Source of the DNA: Xanthomonas sontii
GTDB taxonomy: Bacteria; Pseudomonadota; Gammaproteobacteria; Xanthomonadales; Xanthomonadaceae
NCBI RefSeq assembly: GCF_040529055.1
Contig: NZ_CP132342.1
Span: 4,152,001-4,216,000, forward strand
DNA length: 64,000 nucleotides
Reading direction: 5' to 3'
Shown here piece by piece: positions 51,700-60,655 of the stretch (position 1 is its first letter; every line of letters begins with the position of its first letter). Made by a program: the position numbers and the translations under genes. The notes below the pieces were generated by a model, which was not told the origin of the DNA, ran no database searches, and saw nothing but the letters and a program-made list of their open reading frames with translations.

Positions 51700-53330
51700 G
51701 CGGTAAGCGCGGGCAGATAGAGAGTTTTTTCCGGACGCTGCTGCTGGGCGATTTCGAGGAAGACCAGAATTTCGCCGCCCAGATCGTGGGCGGCTTGATC
51801 TCGATGATTCCTGTGCTCGACCAGGTCATGGATGCACGAGACATCACGGGTACGCTGTTTCGCATCAACCAGCGCGGGGGCTTCAACAAAGCCGGGACCG
51901 ATGAACTCGTCAATCTGGGATTCGCGGCATTCGGGGCCATCCCGGAAGTGGGCAGCGCCTTCAAGACGGTGTTCAAGCCCCTGTGGCGGGAACGCCGCGC
52001 CGCCAAGGGCGCCGTCCACAGCGGCTTGCAGGCCGTGGAAGGCTTGCTGGGTCTGGGCAAAGGAGGAGCCATCCGATGGGTGCGCCAGGAGTTGCTGGGC
52101 AAATGGGGCCCCAGGACCCAGGCGGCTATCTTACAAGTCGATGCGGCGATGGGGGCGTGCATCGAACTGATGGAATTCATGGCTACCGCCAGCGGCTGGA
52201 AAGATTGGCTCATTCCCGACTCCGTGCAGCAACTGGCACGTGACCTGCTGCCGGGCATGAGACAGCTGCGCACGCAGATCAAGGCGCCGCTGGAGCGGGC
52301 CAGCAAGGAGATCCGGGAATTCCTCGAAGACCTGCTGGGCGAGCAGGCAGCCGCCGTGGTCATGGCCGTGGGCCAACGCGCGGCCATGGCCTCGGCCACA
52401 CCCGGCACGCGGACGCGCACGGGGCACAACGCGGCGGACATCCAGCCCCGAGGCCATATCCCCGCCCGCCAGCCGGCCAAGAAAGTCGGAGGCCGTGCCG
52501 AATCCGATGCCCGCAAAGGCGGCGGCCCCCTTCACGCTGCCGTGCAGGTCACGCGCAAGGCCTACCAGAACATCGCCAAGCGGCAAAAGGGACTGATCGG
52601 CGAGCACATGGCCGACTACCACGAACTCAAGCGGCTGGGCGGCCACTGGCCGCACGACAACGCCAAAGGCCATTGGTCACCCGAGCACGTCAAAAAGCTC
52701 AATGTGGACCAGCGTCCCGTCAACCTCAGCGAGGCCGACCTGCCCAAAGTCACAGAAACAGGCATCGATGCGGTCTGGCAGCATGGCCAGAGCTACACCG
52801 TGACGGAGGCCAAGATGCGGGAAAGCGCGGGGAGAGTTTATGGTTTTGGGAGATCTTTTGCTCGCAGTGGAAAGGGATTGCAGGTTTCGGGATTGAACCC
52901 CAGCCAGGAACTGCTGCATTACCTGCTCAGTGACAGCGACGACGAGCGAGGTGCGGAATACCGAATGGTGCAGATGTCCAGCAAATGGGTAGCTAATCGG
53001 GCCACCGGAGAAAAGATGGATCAGGCCGCCAAGAATGCCCTACAAAGTTATGCGGCAGATCGGCGAGTAGTATTTGTCACACTCGAATCCGACGGCGCCC
53101 TCGATCACATTCAAGCTCTGGCCGATCTTTACCTGCCAGAGAAGGCAGCATCAGAAAAACATCCACATCCCACCCACGGAATTACAAAAGAGTGGGGAGC
53201 CACAGACATTGATGCAGTGGTAAAGGCACGCGACCGCGCCCGCCGGGAACGCGCCCGAACAAATAAAAATACCGACCAAAAACCGGGAAATAAAACGACC
53301 AGATTACCCCCGCCACGAAAAAACAAATAG
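51696..53330 (+). CDS. Putative T6SS effector with PoNe-type PD-(D/E)xK DNase domain
   Basis: The 544-residue protein overlaps the VgrG stop by 4 bases. The N-terminal half (about 1-260) is hydrophobic-helical and begins ESFFRTLLLGDFEEDQNFAAQ, probably a trafficking region. The C-terminal half carries GEHMADYHELKRLG and GIDAVW (D358), then VTEAKM (E371, K373), the acidic and E-x-K signature of PD-(D/E)xK nucleases. The downstream DUF1911-type immunity gene fits the PoNe DNase class of polymorphic toxins. The final 60 residues are basic and could contact DNA. Toxic activity is inferred. GC drops in its last third. Confidence 0.75.
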   Translation: MSGKRGQIESFFRTLLLGDFEEDQNFAAQIVGGLISMIPVLDQVMDARDITGTLFRINQRGGFNKAGTDELVNLGFAAFGAIPEVGSAFKTVFKPLWRERRAAKGAVHSGLQAVEGLLGLGKGGAIRWVRQELLGKWGPRTQAAILQVDAAMGACIELMEFMATASGWKDWLIPDSVQQLARDLLPGMRQLRTQIKAPLERASKEIREFLEDLLGEQAAAVVMAVGQRAAMASATPGTRTRTGHNAADIQPRGHIPARQPAKKVGGRAESDARKGGGPLHAAVQVTRKAYQNIAKRQKGLIGEHMADYHELKRLGGHWPHDNAKGHWSPEHVKKLNVDQRPVNLSEADLPKVTETGIDAVWQHGQSYTVTEAKMRESAGRVYGFGRSFARSGKGLQVSGLNPSQELLHYLLSDSDDERGAEYRMVQMSSKWVANRATGEKMDQAAKNALQSYAADRRVVFVTLESDGALDHIQALADLYLPEKAASEKHPHPTHGITKEWGATDIDAVVKARDRARRERARTNKNTDQKPGNKTTRLPPPRKNK

Positions 53331-53357
53331 CACAATTTAACCAATTGAGCCAACGAT

Positions 53358-54407
53358 ATGAATGCAGAAGAGTTTCGCAAAAAACGCAGACAAAAATTCC
53401 TAGACATCCAGTATTACCACCTTAATCTGGAAGATCTATCTGAGGGACTTGAGCTCCAAGTTCAAGCGATAGATCGCTTAAGAGCTCAGAACAATTTCGA
53501 ACCTCTTGGCCAGGGAGGAATTTTCGATAGAAACCTTGAGCTCTTCAAACTTCATTACACGGCAGGTCGCCCTATTGAGGAACTCAGGCCGCTCTATGCG
53601 ACCATCATCCAGGCCTTCGGCACATGGCATGAGGCATATGACGAATACATCAGAATCTTAGCCATCGAATCCGGCGATGATCTCCTAGATGGAGGAACGC
53701 CATTGGAATTCGAGGATCTTTATCAATTTCAGATTGCACTGGAAGTGGTAAGTCTGGGCGTCTTGCTAGGTGATGGCGATGCCCTAAGAAAGGTTGCGAA
53801 ATGGACCCAAAGCTATCGTCACACCGATTTGCTCTATGAATTTCTGATTGACCCCGCGCTGCCTGACTCCAGTGAAACCGGGGAATACTTCCACACCAAG
53901 CCATACGATCCACTGATCGACGCGCTTTATCTGGACGAAGAGCCCATTGAGGCAAGCAAGAAGATCAAAGAGTACCTGGACGGCTGGTACAAGAGCTTCG
54001 AGGGTGCCCCTTGGCATGATGGCCATCTGAAGGGCGTCGAGGGGCAGTACATGCCCTATTACGGTTACTGGTCCTTCGAGGCCGCCGCCGTCTGCGTCAT
54101 CAACGGCATCGACGACAGCAGTTTCCGTGACCACATCCTCTACCCCAAGGATTTGGCGGATTGGGCGCGAGCCAATGACTCGATTGCACGCCTCAAGCCC
54201 GGCGCCTCGGCCTTCGGACTCCAAGGCAGCGCGGGTCGTGTGCCCGGCGGCCAGCCCTGCCCCCAGGCCGGCTGGTGGCATACCCCGGCCCGAATGGGCA
54301 GCCGCCGCTATTTCAAGGCAGGCGAGGTCATGCCCATCATCGAAAGCAGTTCCTACGGCGAAACTTTCTGGCTCTGGGACACTAATCAAGAAGCGCCCAA
54401 ACTTTGA
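53358..54407 (+). CDS. DUF1910/DUF1911 (PoNi-like) immunity protein
   Basis: The 349-residue protein has an N-terminal DUF1910-like region (about 10-110: KLHYTAGRPIEELRPLYATIIQA) and a DUF1911-like helical region (about 115-270: QIALEVVSLGVLLGDGDALRKV, YWSFEAAAVCVINGIDD). A C-terminal module follows (about 270-349) with GQPCPQAGWWHTPARMGSRRYFKAGEVMP. DUF1910/1911 proteins are the known immunity partners of PoNe DNases. It begins 27 bases after the effector stop, consistent with an effector-immunity operon. The C-terminal module seems to be an added domain. Confidence 0.8.
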   Translation: MNAEEFRKKRRQKFLDIQYYHLNLEDLSEGLELQVQAIDRLRAQNNFEPLGQGGIFDRNLELFKLHYTAGRPIEELRPLYATIIQAFGTWHEAYDEYIRILAIESGDDLLDGGTPLEFEDLYQFQIALEVVSLGVLLGDGDALRKVAKWTQSYRHTDLLYEFLIDPALPDSSETGEYFHTKPYDPLIDALYLDEEPIEASKKIKEYLDGWYKSFEGAPWHDGHLKGVEGQYMPYYGYWSFEAAAVCVINGIDDSSFRDHILYPKDLADWARANDSIARLKPGASAFGLQGSAGRVPGGQPCPQAGWWHTPARMGSRRYFKAGEVMPIIESSSYGETFWLWDTNQEAPKL

Positions 54408-54450
54408 GTGACCCTGCCGGTGGAGGACTCTGAAACAAGAGCCACTCTTA

Positions 54451-54618
54451 ATGGAACTGAACCTCCATGACGAATGGCTAATGCCAGTCGCCGGGGTGCC
54501 CTACCGGGTGGTATCCGACGATGGCAGCACGCAGGAAGGCACGCTATGCCCGTCTGGAAAGCATTGATGAGGATGAGCAGAAAGCGCTCCAGGCAAAACT
54601 AGGAGCGGAGCAGCCATG
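54451..54618 (+). pseudogene. Frameshifted remnant of a T6SS-type transthyretin-like domain gene
   Basis: One frame reads LNLHDEWLMPVAGVPYRVVS and ends in a stop at 54567. An overlapping second frame continues ARLESIDEDEQKALQAKLGAEQP to a stop at about 54618. Joined by one frame change, they look like a single small domain similar in style to those appended to VgrG-associated effectors. The parts are too short to name the parent gene. Confidence 0.55.
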
Positions 54619-54783
54619 ACCACTCCTACGGCAGCAGGCGTCTTGACATCGAGCGAGCAGTCCCATCTCGGGGTTGGTGGGAGTACTTCTAGGGCGAAGC
54701 CATCGGGTGTATCCCCCTAGCAGAAGCCGAGGCAAACTGCTACTGGCAACTCGCCATTCAGAACATCGAGGCCGTGGTCTGAC
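54613..54783 (+). pseudogene. Second decayed gene fragment with an internal stop
   Basis: A readable frame SYGSRRLDIERAVPSRGWWEYF is interrupted by a TAG at about 54688. It resumes in frame as GEAIGCIPLAEAEANCYWQL and ends in a natural stop at about 54783. The amino-acid composition is that of a real protein. The family is not recognised. It overlaps the end of the previous remnant, so two adjacent genes decayed here. Confidence 0.5.
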
Positions 54784-54880
54784 TTAAACCAAACAGCCTC
54801 TTGGAATCCTGGGGCGATTCATTAAGGTATGCTCAAATAGCATGCCCCACGTTGAGAGGGCGTCGTGTCAGGGGGAAGAC

Positions 54881-56107
54881 ATGAGTTCTGGGACTAAAAT
54901 CACAGGAAATGATCACTCCGCTATCGATGCGGCTTTGGGGTTTTACTATCAATCGCTATATGGACTGCTAGCCGCTGTCAAAGCTGTTGAAGACGACGCC
55001 ACTGTGTGTTTGGAGCGTTTAGACGATGTGGAGATTGTCCTAAACGGAAAATCGCTACTGGTTCAGCTCAAGCACTCCCTGAGCAAAAAGCCGAAGGGAG
55101 TGAGCCTTGCCTCCGTGGCCCTCTGGAAGACACTCAGAGCATGGATCGACGTGCTACCAAAGCTAAGCCTTGACGATACGCGCTTCCAACTCGTCACTGT
55201 GGCGCCTTTGCCGCCCGGGAGCGTCCTAGCGCCTCTGCTTGATGAAAAGAGCTCACGCAGCGATCTCTTGAAATGTCTGGAAGCAGAGGCCAAACGAGTG
55301 ATAGATGAGCACGCTGCAGCTGAGGCAAGTGGCAAGAACCCCTTGCCGCACGTCGAGAGACTACCAGGCTGTTCTGCCTTTCTCGCTCTCCCGGAGACGA
55401 CCCGCAACAAGCTCCTATCGAGGGCGACAATCCAACCTGCTGCGCACGACATCAATAAGATTCAACTCGACATCACTAGCGCGCTTACGAACTTCCCTCC
55501 GGACCAGCGTGAAGCAATTTCGCAGCGCCTCGTGGAGTGGTGGGACCTGCAGATCGTTTACTCGTTCTGCGGCAAGAGGGAGCGATTCATCACCAGACTT
55601 GAGGTCCTACAGCGATTGCTCGAGATTGCCGGCGAACTGGCACGCGAAGAACTGCTCGCCGACTTTCAGTTCCAGTTCCCACCCGATGACCACAATCCGC
55701 CGTCAATGATCGCCACGCAGCTAGAACTCGTGGGCTGCACTATGTCAGAGATTCAGTCAGCGCAACACGAAGAATGGAAGGCAAGGTCCCAGCGCCACAA
55801 ATGGATGACTGAGCGAATGGACATGGCCGTACGTATCGATCGATACGACAAATATCTGGTGCAGGAATGGAGATACCGACACAAGCCGATGGCCGAGCAG
55901 CATCATTTGGCCGCGGAAAACGAGAAGCGCGCTGCTGGGTTGGGGATCTTTAAGTGGTCATTCTTCCAAGCCCACAGGGAAGTCGATCCTTTCGCTCAAA
56001 ACTGGAACTCCTCCTACTACGTGCGCGGCAGCTATCAAGTGTTAGCGGTTGAGCAAAGCGTTGGATGGCACCCTGACTACGTGACTTTATTGAAGGGCTG
56101 TGCATGA
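54881..56107 (+). CDS. ABC-3C effector with Cap4-like (DUF4297-type) dsDNA nuclease domain
   Basis: The 408-residue protein is the effector of an ABC-three-component system. The N-terminal domain (about 10-150) starts DHSAIDAALGFYYQSLYGLLAA and carries LERLDDVEI (D48/D49) with LLVQLKHS (Q62-x-K64), the metal-binding pattern of Cap4-like restriction-endonuclease folds. The remaining part is helical and ends WNSSYYVRGSYQVLAVEQSVG, matching the C-terminal domain expected for ABC-3C effectors. ATG 54881 follows AGGGGGAAGAC. It overlaps the next gene by 4 bases. Confidence 0.78.
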   Translation: MSSGTKITGNDHSAIDAALGFYYQSLYGLLAAVKAVEDDATVCLERLDDVEIVLNGKSLLVQLKHSLSKKPKGVSLASVALWKTLRAWIDVLPKLSLDDTRFQLVTVAPLPPGSVLAPLLDEKSSRSDLLKCLEAEAKRVIDEHAAAEASGKNPLPHVERLPGCSAFLALPETTRNKLLSRATIQPAAHDINKIQLDITSALTNFPPDQREAISQRLVEWWDLQIVYSFCGKRERFITRLEVLQRLLEIAGELAREELLADFQFQFPPDDHNPPSMIATQLELVGCTMSEIQSAQHEEWKARSQRHKWMTERMDMAVRIDRYDKYLVQEWRYRHKPMAEQHHLAAENEKRAAGLGIFKWSFFQAHREVDPFAQNWNSSYYVRGSYQVLAVEQSVGWHPDYVTLLKGCA

Positions 56108-56583
56108 TCGCTGCTCGCGATGTCTTCGCCGAGACAAATCCAGCATTCTGCGGCGCGGTGCTAACACAGTTTTGCTTATCCTACCAAGCGGCACGGCCTG
56201 ACGTTCGCCCGGCAGTCGCATTGGTCTACCTAGTCGTGCCCCTAGCAATTTCGGAAGACTTGGCGCCAACCTTTGATGGCTGTAACCATGAGACAGGGCT
56301 CACCCTATGGATGAGCCGAAACCCTACGATTTCAGTCGACTTGGCAAAGAAGGTCAACTCGACGCTAGAAATCACGACCATCGCCATTCGCTTTGGCTGC
56401 ATCGCCGGCATCTTCAAACTCACAGCGGACGGCAGCGTTGAGAGTACTCGGAAAACGTTACCTGCAGCAGTGACAACCGGCCTGACTGGTGCTTCATTTA
56501 AGCGGGCGCGCCTGCTGGGGACTTGGATGGCCGGCATGGGCTCGCCCAGGTCCGTCTTGGAAGTATTAGGAGTTTCCGTATGA
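56104..56583 (+). CDS. ABC-3C system middle component
   Basis: The 159-residue protein begins [23 protein letters not shown] and contains [16 protein letters not shown], as I recall for three-component ABC system middle components. A C-terminal helical part reads [26 protein letters not shown]. It is small, has no catalytic motif and probably couples the ATPase to the effector. It overlaps both neighbours by 4 bases, so all three proteins are co-translated. Confidence 0.8.
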   Translation: MIAARDVFAETNPAFCGAVLTQFCLSYQAARPDVRPAVALVYLVVPLAISEDLAPTFDGCNHETGLTLWMSRNPTISVDLAKKVNSTLEITTIAIRFGCIAGIFKLTADGSVESTRKTLPAAVTTGLTGASFKRARLLGTWMAGMGSPRSVLEVLGVSV

Positions 56584-58607
56584 AACGATGGAACATCGCC
56601 AGCGTCTTCTTTATCGGTGAGGAAGGCGCTTTCCGAATCATCGAATTGGATGCTGACCGTGTGAACATCATCACTGGCGCATCTGGAACGGGCAAGTCGG
56701 CGATCATCAAAGCATTGGACTATTGCCTGGGATCGTCAAAGTGCCAGCTTCCCGTCTATGTGAGGCGCCGCTGCGTCGCTGTGGGAGTAAAGTGGATAAG
56801 AGGTGCCGACGAGATGATCTCGTGCCGCCAAGTCCCGCTTGTCGGCAAGGCACCAAATTCCTACATGTATGTGACTACGGGAAGAAACCTAAAGGTTCCT
56901 CACTCTGTGGAGGAGTTTGAAGGCAGAGGACTGGTTGCAGTCAGCAAGACCAGATTGGGAGAGGCCTTCGGCATTGAGACGATGCCTGCAGAAGACTCTG
57001 AGCAGCCCGAAAGAAATTCACTTGACAGACCGTCAATTCGCCAGTTCACGCCATACATGTTCGTCACGAAGGAGGTGATCGATAGCGAGACGGTGCTGCT
57101 TCACGGGCTTGACGACAACCGCAAAGCCCCCCCCATCATCTCGACGATGCCCTACTTCTTGGGCGTGGTGACTGGGTCAACGGCGGCAGCCGAGCGTCGC
57201 CTTCGACAGGCACGCAGAGCTCTGGAGATCGACACTGCTCGTGAAGAAGCCCGTGTCGCAAAGGACAGCTTGCTAAAGCAGAGATCTCGGATACTGCTGG
57301 GTGAAGCGCAGCAACTTGGACTCATTGAGCGCACGCCCGAAGAAGCTGACGAAGCCATCCTTATCACCATGTTACGTAGGGCAGCTTCGCCAGCAGCTCG
57401 ACCGCTGCAGTACCCAGGGGCTGACCAGCTTGACTCATTGCAGGAGCGCCGCCAAGCCACACTGAAGGAGTTGAACCAGACAAAACGCAAGCTTCGAGCG
57501 CTGGCCATCACTGAACAGGAATCGTTGGACTACGAAGCTGCAGTAGGAACCCAGTACCAGAAGCTCCGGATTGCCGAGCATCTCCATCTGATGGACGTGC
57601 CCAGGAAGTGTCCGGTCTGCGACTCCGAAACGGACGCTGGCGCCGAGATCGCCGTCGCCATGAGGCAATCACTCGAGACAATTCGTGCTGAGACGAGCGC
57701 AGTCGGGCGTCTCAGGCCACAGATCGGCGAGGCGTCGGATCAGTTGAGGAAGCGAATTGAAGAGCTCAGCGGACTGCTAAGGGAACTCGATGCTGGAGTC
57801 GCGTCCGCGCTGAGCCAGATTGCTGAGGCCAAGCAATTTGCCGACCTTGCTCAGTTCCAATCCTTCTTCCGCGGCAAAGCGACATACTTCCTTGAAACCG
57901 TTGACGACCAGCTTCTGAAACCATCCAAGGACCTAACTAAGCAGCGAGATGAAATTGCCGAACTAGAAGCGAAGGTTGACGCTGACAGCCGACGAATCCG
58001 CATGCGTCGGGCCGAAGCGGCCGTCTCACGGTACGCCTCCGAGGTTTTCTCAAAGTTGCCAAAGGTTGAGCCCTGTGTTGATGCAGAGCTTATCTTCTCG
58101 GCTCGCGAGCCTTCCATCTCTGTCATTGAGGCCGTACCTGAACGTGCGGTGCTCTCGATGGCGGATCTAGGTTCGGATCAAAATTGGCTGGCAGTTCACG
58201 TCGCGCTGGCGTTTGGACTGCAAAGACACTTCGAGACCGAGCGAAGGCCCGTACCAGGCGTCATCGTCCTTGACCAGCTCAGCCGGCCCTACTTCCCCAA
58301 TCAGGATCGGGATGCCGATAAAGTTGACGACGACGGGGATGAGGATGTCGCCGAGGTCGACGCTGACTTAGATGAATCGCGCCCGGATGAGATCTCGATT
58401 TCTGACGACGAGGACTATTTGGCCATGCGACAACACATCGACTTCCTATTCAAAGAGGTTGAGGCACGCAGCGGCTTGCAAGTACTCCTTCTGGAGCATG
58501 CCTACTTTCCGTCAGATCCTCGCTACGTGTCAGCGACGAAGGAGCGCTGGACCAAAGCGTCGGGTGAGGGCCTTATCCCTCGTGACTGGAAACGCCGGTC
58601 TGCGTAG
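56580..58607 (+). CDS. ABC-3C SMC/Rad50-like ATPase (DUF3732 type)
   Basis: The 675-residue ATPase has Walker A GASGTGKS (33-40) followed by [11 protein letters not shown]. Two coiled-coil arms (about 230-290 and 375-490) are joined near a zinc-hook-like CPVC (C344, C347). The C-terminal lobe has [23 protein letters not shown] (signature-like) and [14 protein letters not shown] (Walker B region). An acidic insertion (about 580-605) is unusual. This fits DUF3732 ATPases of ABC-3C systems, which are thought to sense foreign nucleic acid or damage and trigger the effector. Its start overlaps the middle component. Confidence 0.85.
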   Translation: MKRWNIASVFFIGEEGAFRIIELDADRVNIITGASGTGKSAIIKALDYCLGSSKCQLPVYVRRRCVAVGVKWIRGADEMISCRQVPLVGKAPNSYMYVTTGRNLKVPHSVEEFEGRGLVAVSKTRLGEAFGIETMPAEDSEQPERNSLDRPSIRQFTPYMFVTKEVIDSETVLLHGLDDNRKAPPIISTMPYFLGVVTGSTAAAERRLRQARRALEIDTAREEARVAKDSLLKQRSRILLGEAQQLGLIERTPEEADEAILITMLRRAASPAARPLQYPGADQLDSLQERRQATLKELNQTKRKLRALAITEQESLDYEAAVGTQYQKLRIAEHLHLMDVPRKCPVCDSETDAGAEIAVAMRQSLETIRAETSAVGRLRPQIGEASDQLRKRIEELSGLLRELDAGVASALSQIAEAKQFADLAQFQSFFRGKATYFLETVDDQLLKPSKDLTKQRDEIAELEAKVDADSRRIRMRRAEAAVSRYASEVFSKLPKVEPCVDAELIFSAREPSISVIEAVPERAVLSMADLGSDQNWLAVHVALAFGLQRHFETERRPVPGVIVLDQLSRPYFPNQDRDADKVDDDGDEDVAEVDADLDESRPDEISISDDEDYLAMRQHIDFLFKEVEARSGLQVLLLEHAYFPSDPRYVSATKERWTKASGEGLIPRDWKRRSA

Positions 58608-59088
58608 CTATCGAGCGCCCACCTTCGCGGCTTGCAGGCTGACATTCGCGCACTCGTGAGGGCGCAGGCATCAAGCTTCCGCAACTGTTGAAGGGAGCGA
58701 TTGATCTCTAGGTTGAGCCCTAAGGCTACTGTTTCAGCATGCCTGTGGGCGCCACCACTCCGAAGATACGACCCGCCTCAACGCCCTGGAAGCCCGATTC
58801 GGCTATGGGGAAATGTTCGAGAACGACGCAACCTTTAGCAGGGAAGCGACCCGCCAGGCCCACTACTCTGCGATAGGGTTTCTAGGCGAAAACCAACACC
58901 AGCGGCACCATTTCTTATCGCGTTTGAGCAATCACAAACAGCCGTCAAGCCCGTCGGCAATCAGCTCGTCAGAGCGCTACGAATGCTCAGCGACACGCTT
59001 ACAGCACCGTCCGCCAACAGGTATAAATAGACTTGCTTTTGGGCAGCCGAGGCTGACGAAGCCGACTTTGGGGGTCGCGAGAGACATT

Positions 59089-59112
59089 GGGGCCGGGGTC
59101 CGGGGGCCTGGG
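59089..59112 (+). other. G-quadruplex motif
   Basis: Four G-runs (GGGG CC GGGG TCC GGGGG CCT GGG) are separated by loops of 2-3 bases, a canonical quadruplex pattern, about 130 bases before the dienelactone hydrolase start. Confidence 0.7.
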
Positions 59113-59131
59113 AGAAAAACAGCGCGCGAAG

Positions 59132-59172
59132 TATACCGGGCCGGGGCCGCCGACGTGGCCCGGCCCGGTGTA
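59132..59172. other. Long GC-rich inverted repeat
   Basis: ACCGGGCCGGGGCC pairs with GGCCCGGCCCGGT over an 8-base loop with one bulged G, and the stem can extend by three A-T or wobble pairs. No T-tract follows on the plus strand. Confidence 0.6.
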
Positions 59173-59242
59173 CGCCCGCTCACCCCGGCTTAGCCTGGGC
59201 CATGGATAATCCGCCGCTCCCCCACTCCACAGGATTCCCCGC

Positions 59243-59905
59243 ATGGGCCACTGGACCACGCTCGACACCGCTCACGGCCAGGTTTCCGCCTGGCACGCCC
59301 TGTCCGAGGGCACGCCGCGCGGCGGCCTGGTCGTCATCCAGGAAATCTTCGGGGTGACCGACTACATCCGCGAGGTCGCCGACCGCTACGCCGCCCACGG
59401 CTATGAGGTGCTGGCGCCGGCACTGTTCGATCCGGTCGAGAAGGACGCGCAGCTGGCCTACGACCAGGACGGCGTGCGCAAGGGCCTGGAGCTGGTCGGT
59501 GCGCTGGGCTTCGACCGCGCCCTGGACATCGTGCAGGCGGCCGCGCAGGCGCTGGCGCCGGCCGGCAAGGTCGGCACCCTGGGCTACTGCTGGGGCGGCA
59601 GCGTCGCGCTGCTGTCGGCGCTGCGCCTGGGCCTGCCCTCGGTGAGTTACTACGGCGGCCGCAACACCCAGTTCCTGGACGAAACGCCGAAGGCGCCGGT
59701 GCTGTTCCACTTCGGCGCGCAGGACGGCAGCATCCCGGCCGAGTCGATCCAGCAGCACCGCGAAAAGCTGCCGCAGATGCAGACCTTCGTGTACCCGGCC
59801 GGGCACGGCTTCGACCGCCACGTGGACCCGAACCACTACGACGCCGACAGCGCCGAGCTCGCCCGGGAACGCAGCCTGGCGTTCCTCGCCGAGCACCTGG
59901 GCTGA
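59243..59905 (+). CDS. Dienelactone hydrolase family protein
   Basis: The 220-residue alpha/beta hydrolase has the family's Cys-Asp-His triad visible as C116 (GYCWGGS), D161 (FGAQDGS) and H188 (PAGHGFD), with VIQEIFGV as the oxyanion-side loop. It hydrolyses cyclic esters or related substrates in the cytoplasm; the true substrate is unknown. The start is the ATG after a CCCCGC stretch with no strong ribosome binding site. It is the first core gene right of the island. Confidence 0.88.
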   Translation: MGHWTTLDTAHGQVSAWHALSEGTPRGGLVVIQEIFGVTDYIREVADRYAAHGYEVLAPALFDPVEKDAQLAYDQDGVRKGLELVGALGFDRALDIVQAAAQALAPAGKVGTLGYCWGGSVALLSALRLGLPSVSYYGGRNTQFLDETPKAPVLFHFGAQDGSIPAESIQQHREKLPQMQTFVYPAGHGFDRHVDPNHYDADSAELARERSLAFLAEHLG

Positions 59906-59913
59906 GCCGCGGC

Positions 59914-60321
59914 GTGGCCGACTTCGTCCTCGACCCGCGGCTGCAGGCCGACAGCGCGTTCGTCGCCGACGGGCCGCTGTCGCAGGTGCGGCTGATGGAC
60001 GACGCACGCTTCCCGTGGCTGTTGCTGGTGCCACGGGTGGGCGAGGCCAGCGAGTGGATCGACCTGGACGGCGGCCAGCAGCGCCTGCTGCTGGCCGAGA
60101 TCAACCAGCTCTCGCAACTCCTGCGGCACGAACCGGGCGTGCACAAGCTCAACATCGGCGCGCTGGGCAACGTGGTGCGGCAACTGCACGTGCACGTGCT
60201 GGGGCGGCACCCGGGCGATGCCGCGTGGCCCGGCCCGGTGTGGGGCAATGGCGCCGCACAGCGGCTGCCGGCCGAGGAGTTGCAGGCGCGTGTTGCGGCG
60301 TGGCGCCAGCGGCTACGATAG
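59914..60321 (+). CDS. HIT family protein
   Basis: The 135-residue protein has the histidine-triad-like motif QLHVHVLGRH near residue 90. It is preceded by FPWLLLVPR and LNIGALGNVV, typical of nucleotide hydrolases or transferases of the HIT superfamily. It starts at GTG 59914, nine bases after the preceding stop. Confidence 0.85.
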   Translation: MADFVLDPRLQADSAFVADGPLSQVRLMDDARFPWLLLVPRVGEASEWIDLDGGQQRLLLAEINQLSQLLRHEPGVHKLNIGALGNVVRQLHVHVLGRHPGDAAWPGPVWGNGAAQRLPAEELQARVAAWRQRLR

Positions 60322-60349
60322 GCGCCCTTTTTACGGAAGCCGCGCCTCC

Positions 60350-60517
60350 ATGAAATCCAATGTGATCGCCGCCATCGTGCTGATCGTGATCGGCCTGGTG
60401 TTCCTGGCCAACAACCTGGGCTGGACCAACTTGAGCCTGGGCCGGCTGATCGCCACCTGGTGGCCGGCGATCCTGGTCGCGGTCGGCGTCGGCATGCTGT
60501 TCGGCCGCGGCAAGTAG
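60350..60517 (+). CDS. Small membrane protein (LiaI/LiaF-like transmembrane region)
   Basis: The 55-residue protein is almost entirely two membrane segments: IAAIVLIVIGLVFLANNLGW and WWPAILVAVGVGMLFGRGK. This pattern is typical of LiaF-type or DUF5668 transmembrane proteins. A longer upstream frame overlaps the HIT gene and was rejected. Confidence 0.75.
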   Translation: MKSNVIAAIVLIVIGLVFLANNLGWTNLSLGRLIATWWPAILVAVGVGMLFGRGK

Positions 60518-60615
60518 GTGGGGCCGGGATTGAGGATTTGGGAGTGGGGATTCGTTAGAGCGATCCCCCACTCTTAGTTGCTGCGTCTCCGTGACGCTAG
60601 CCTCTTTCGGAAGCG

Positions 60616-60635
60616 GCCCCTGCAAACGCAGGGGC
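60616..60635. terminator. Hairpin between convergent genes (possible terminator)
   Basis: An 8-bp perfect stem GCCCCTGC/GCAGGGGC with an AAAC loop lies between two convergent genes. There is no clear T-tract, so a terminator role is likely but weak. Confidence 0.45.
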
Positions 60636-60655
60636 GCAGTGTCGCGGCCGCTGGC

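Larger units (their letters stand above)
58608..59242. other. Island-core junction, non-coding
   Basis: About 635 bases hold no supported gene and no tRNA. The left 400 bases look like degraded accessory DNA. Composition becomes strongly GC-rich near 59040, where core sequence probably begins. A G-quadruplex motif and a long hairpin lie in the right part. Confidence 0.4.

Noticed and set aside
54881..58607. Gabija, Septu or Wadjet instead of ABC-3C
   Set aside because: The DUF3732-like ATPase, small middle component and Cap4-like effector do not match the gene sets of those systems.
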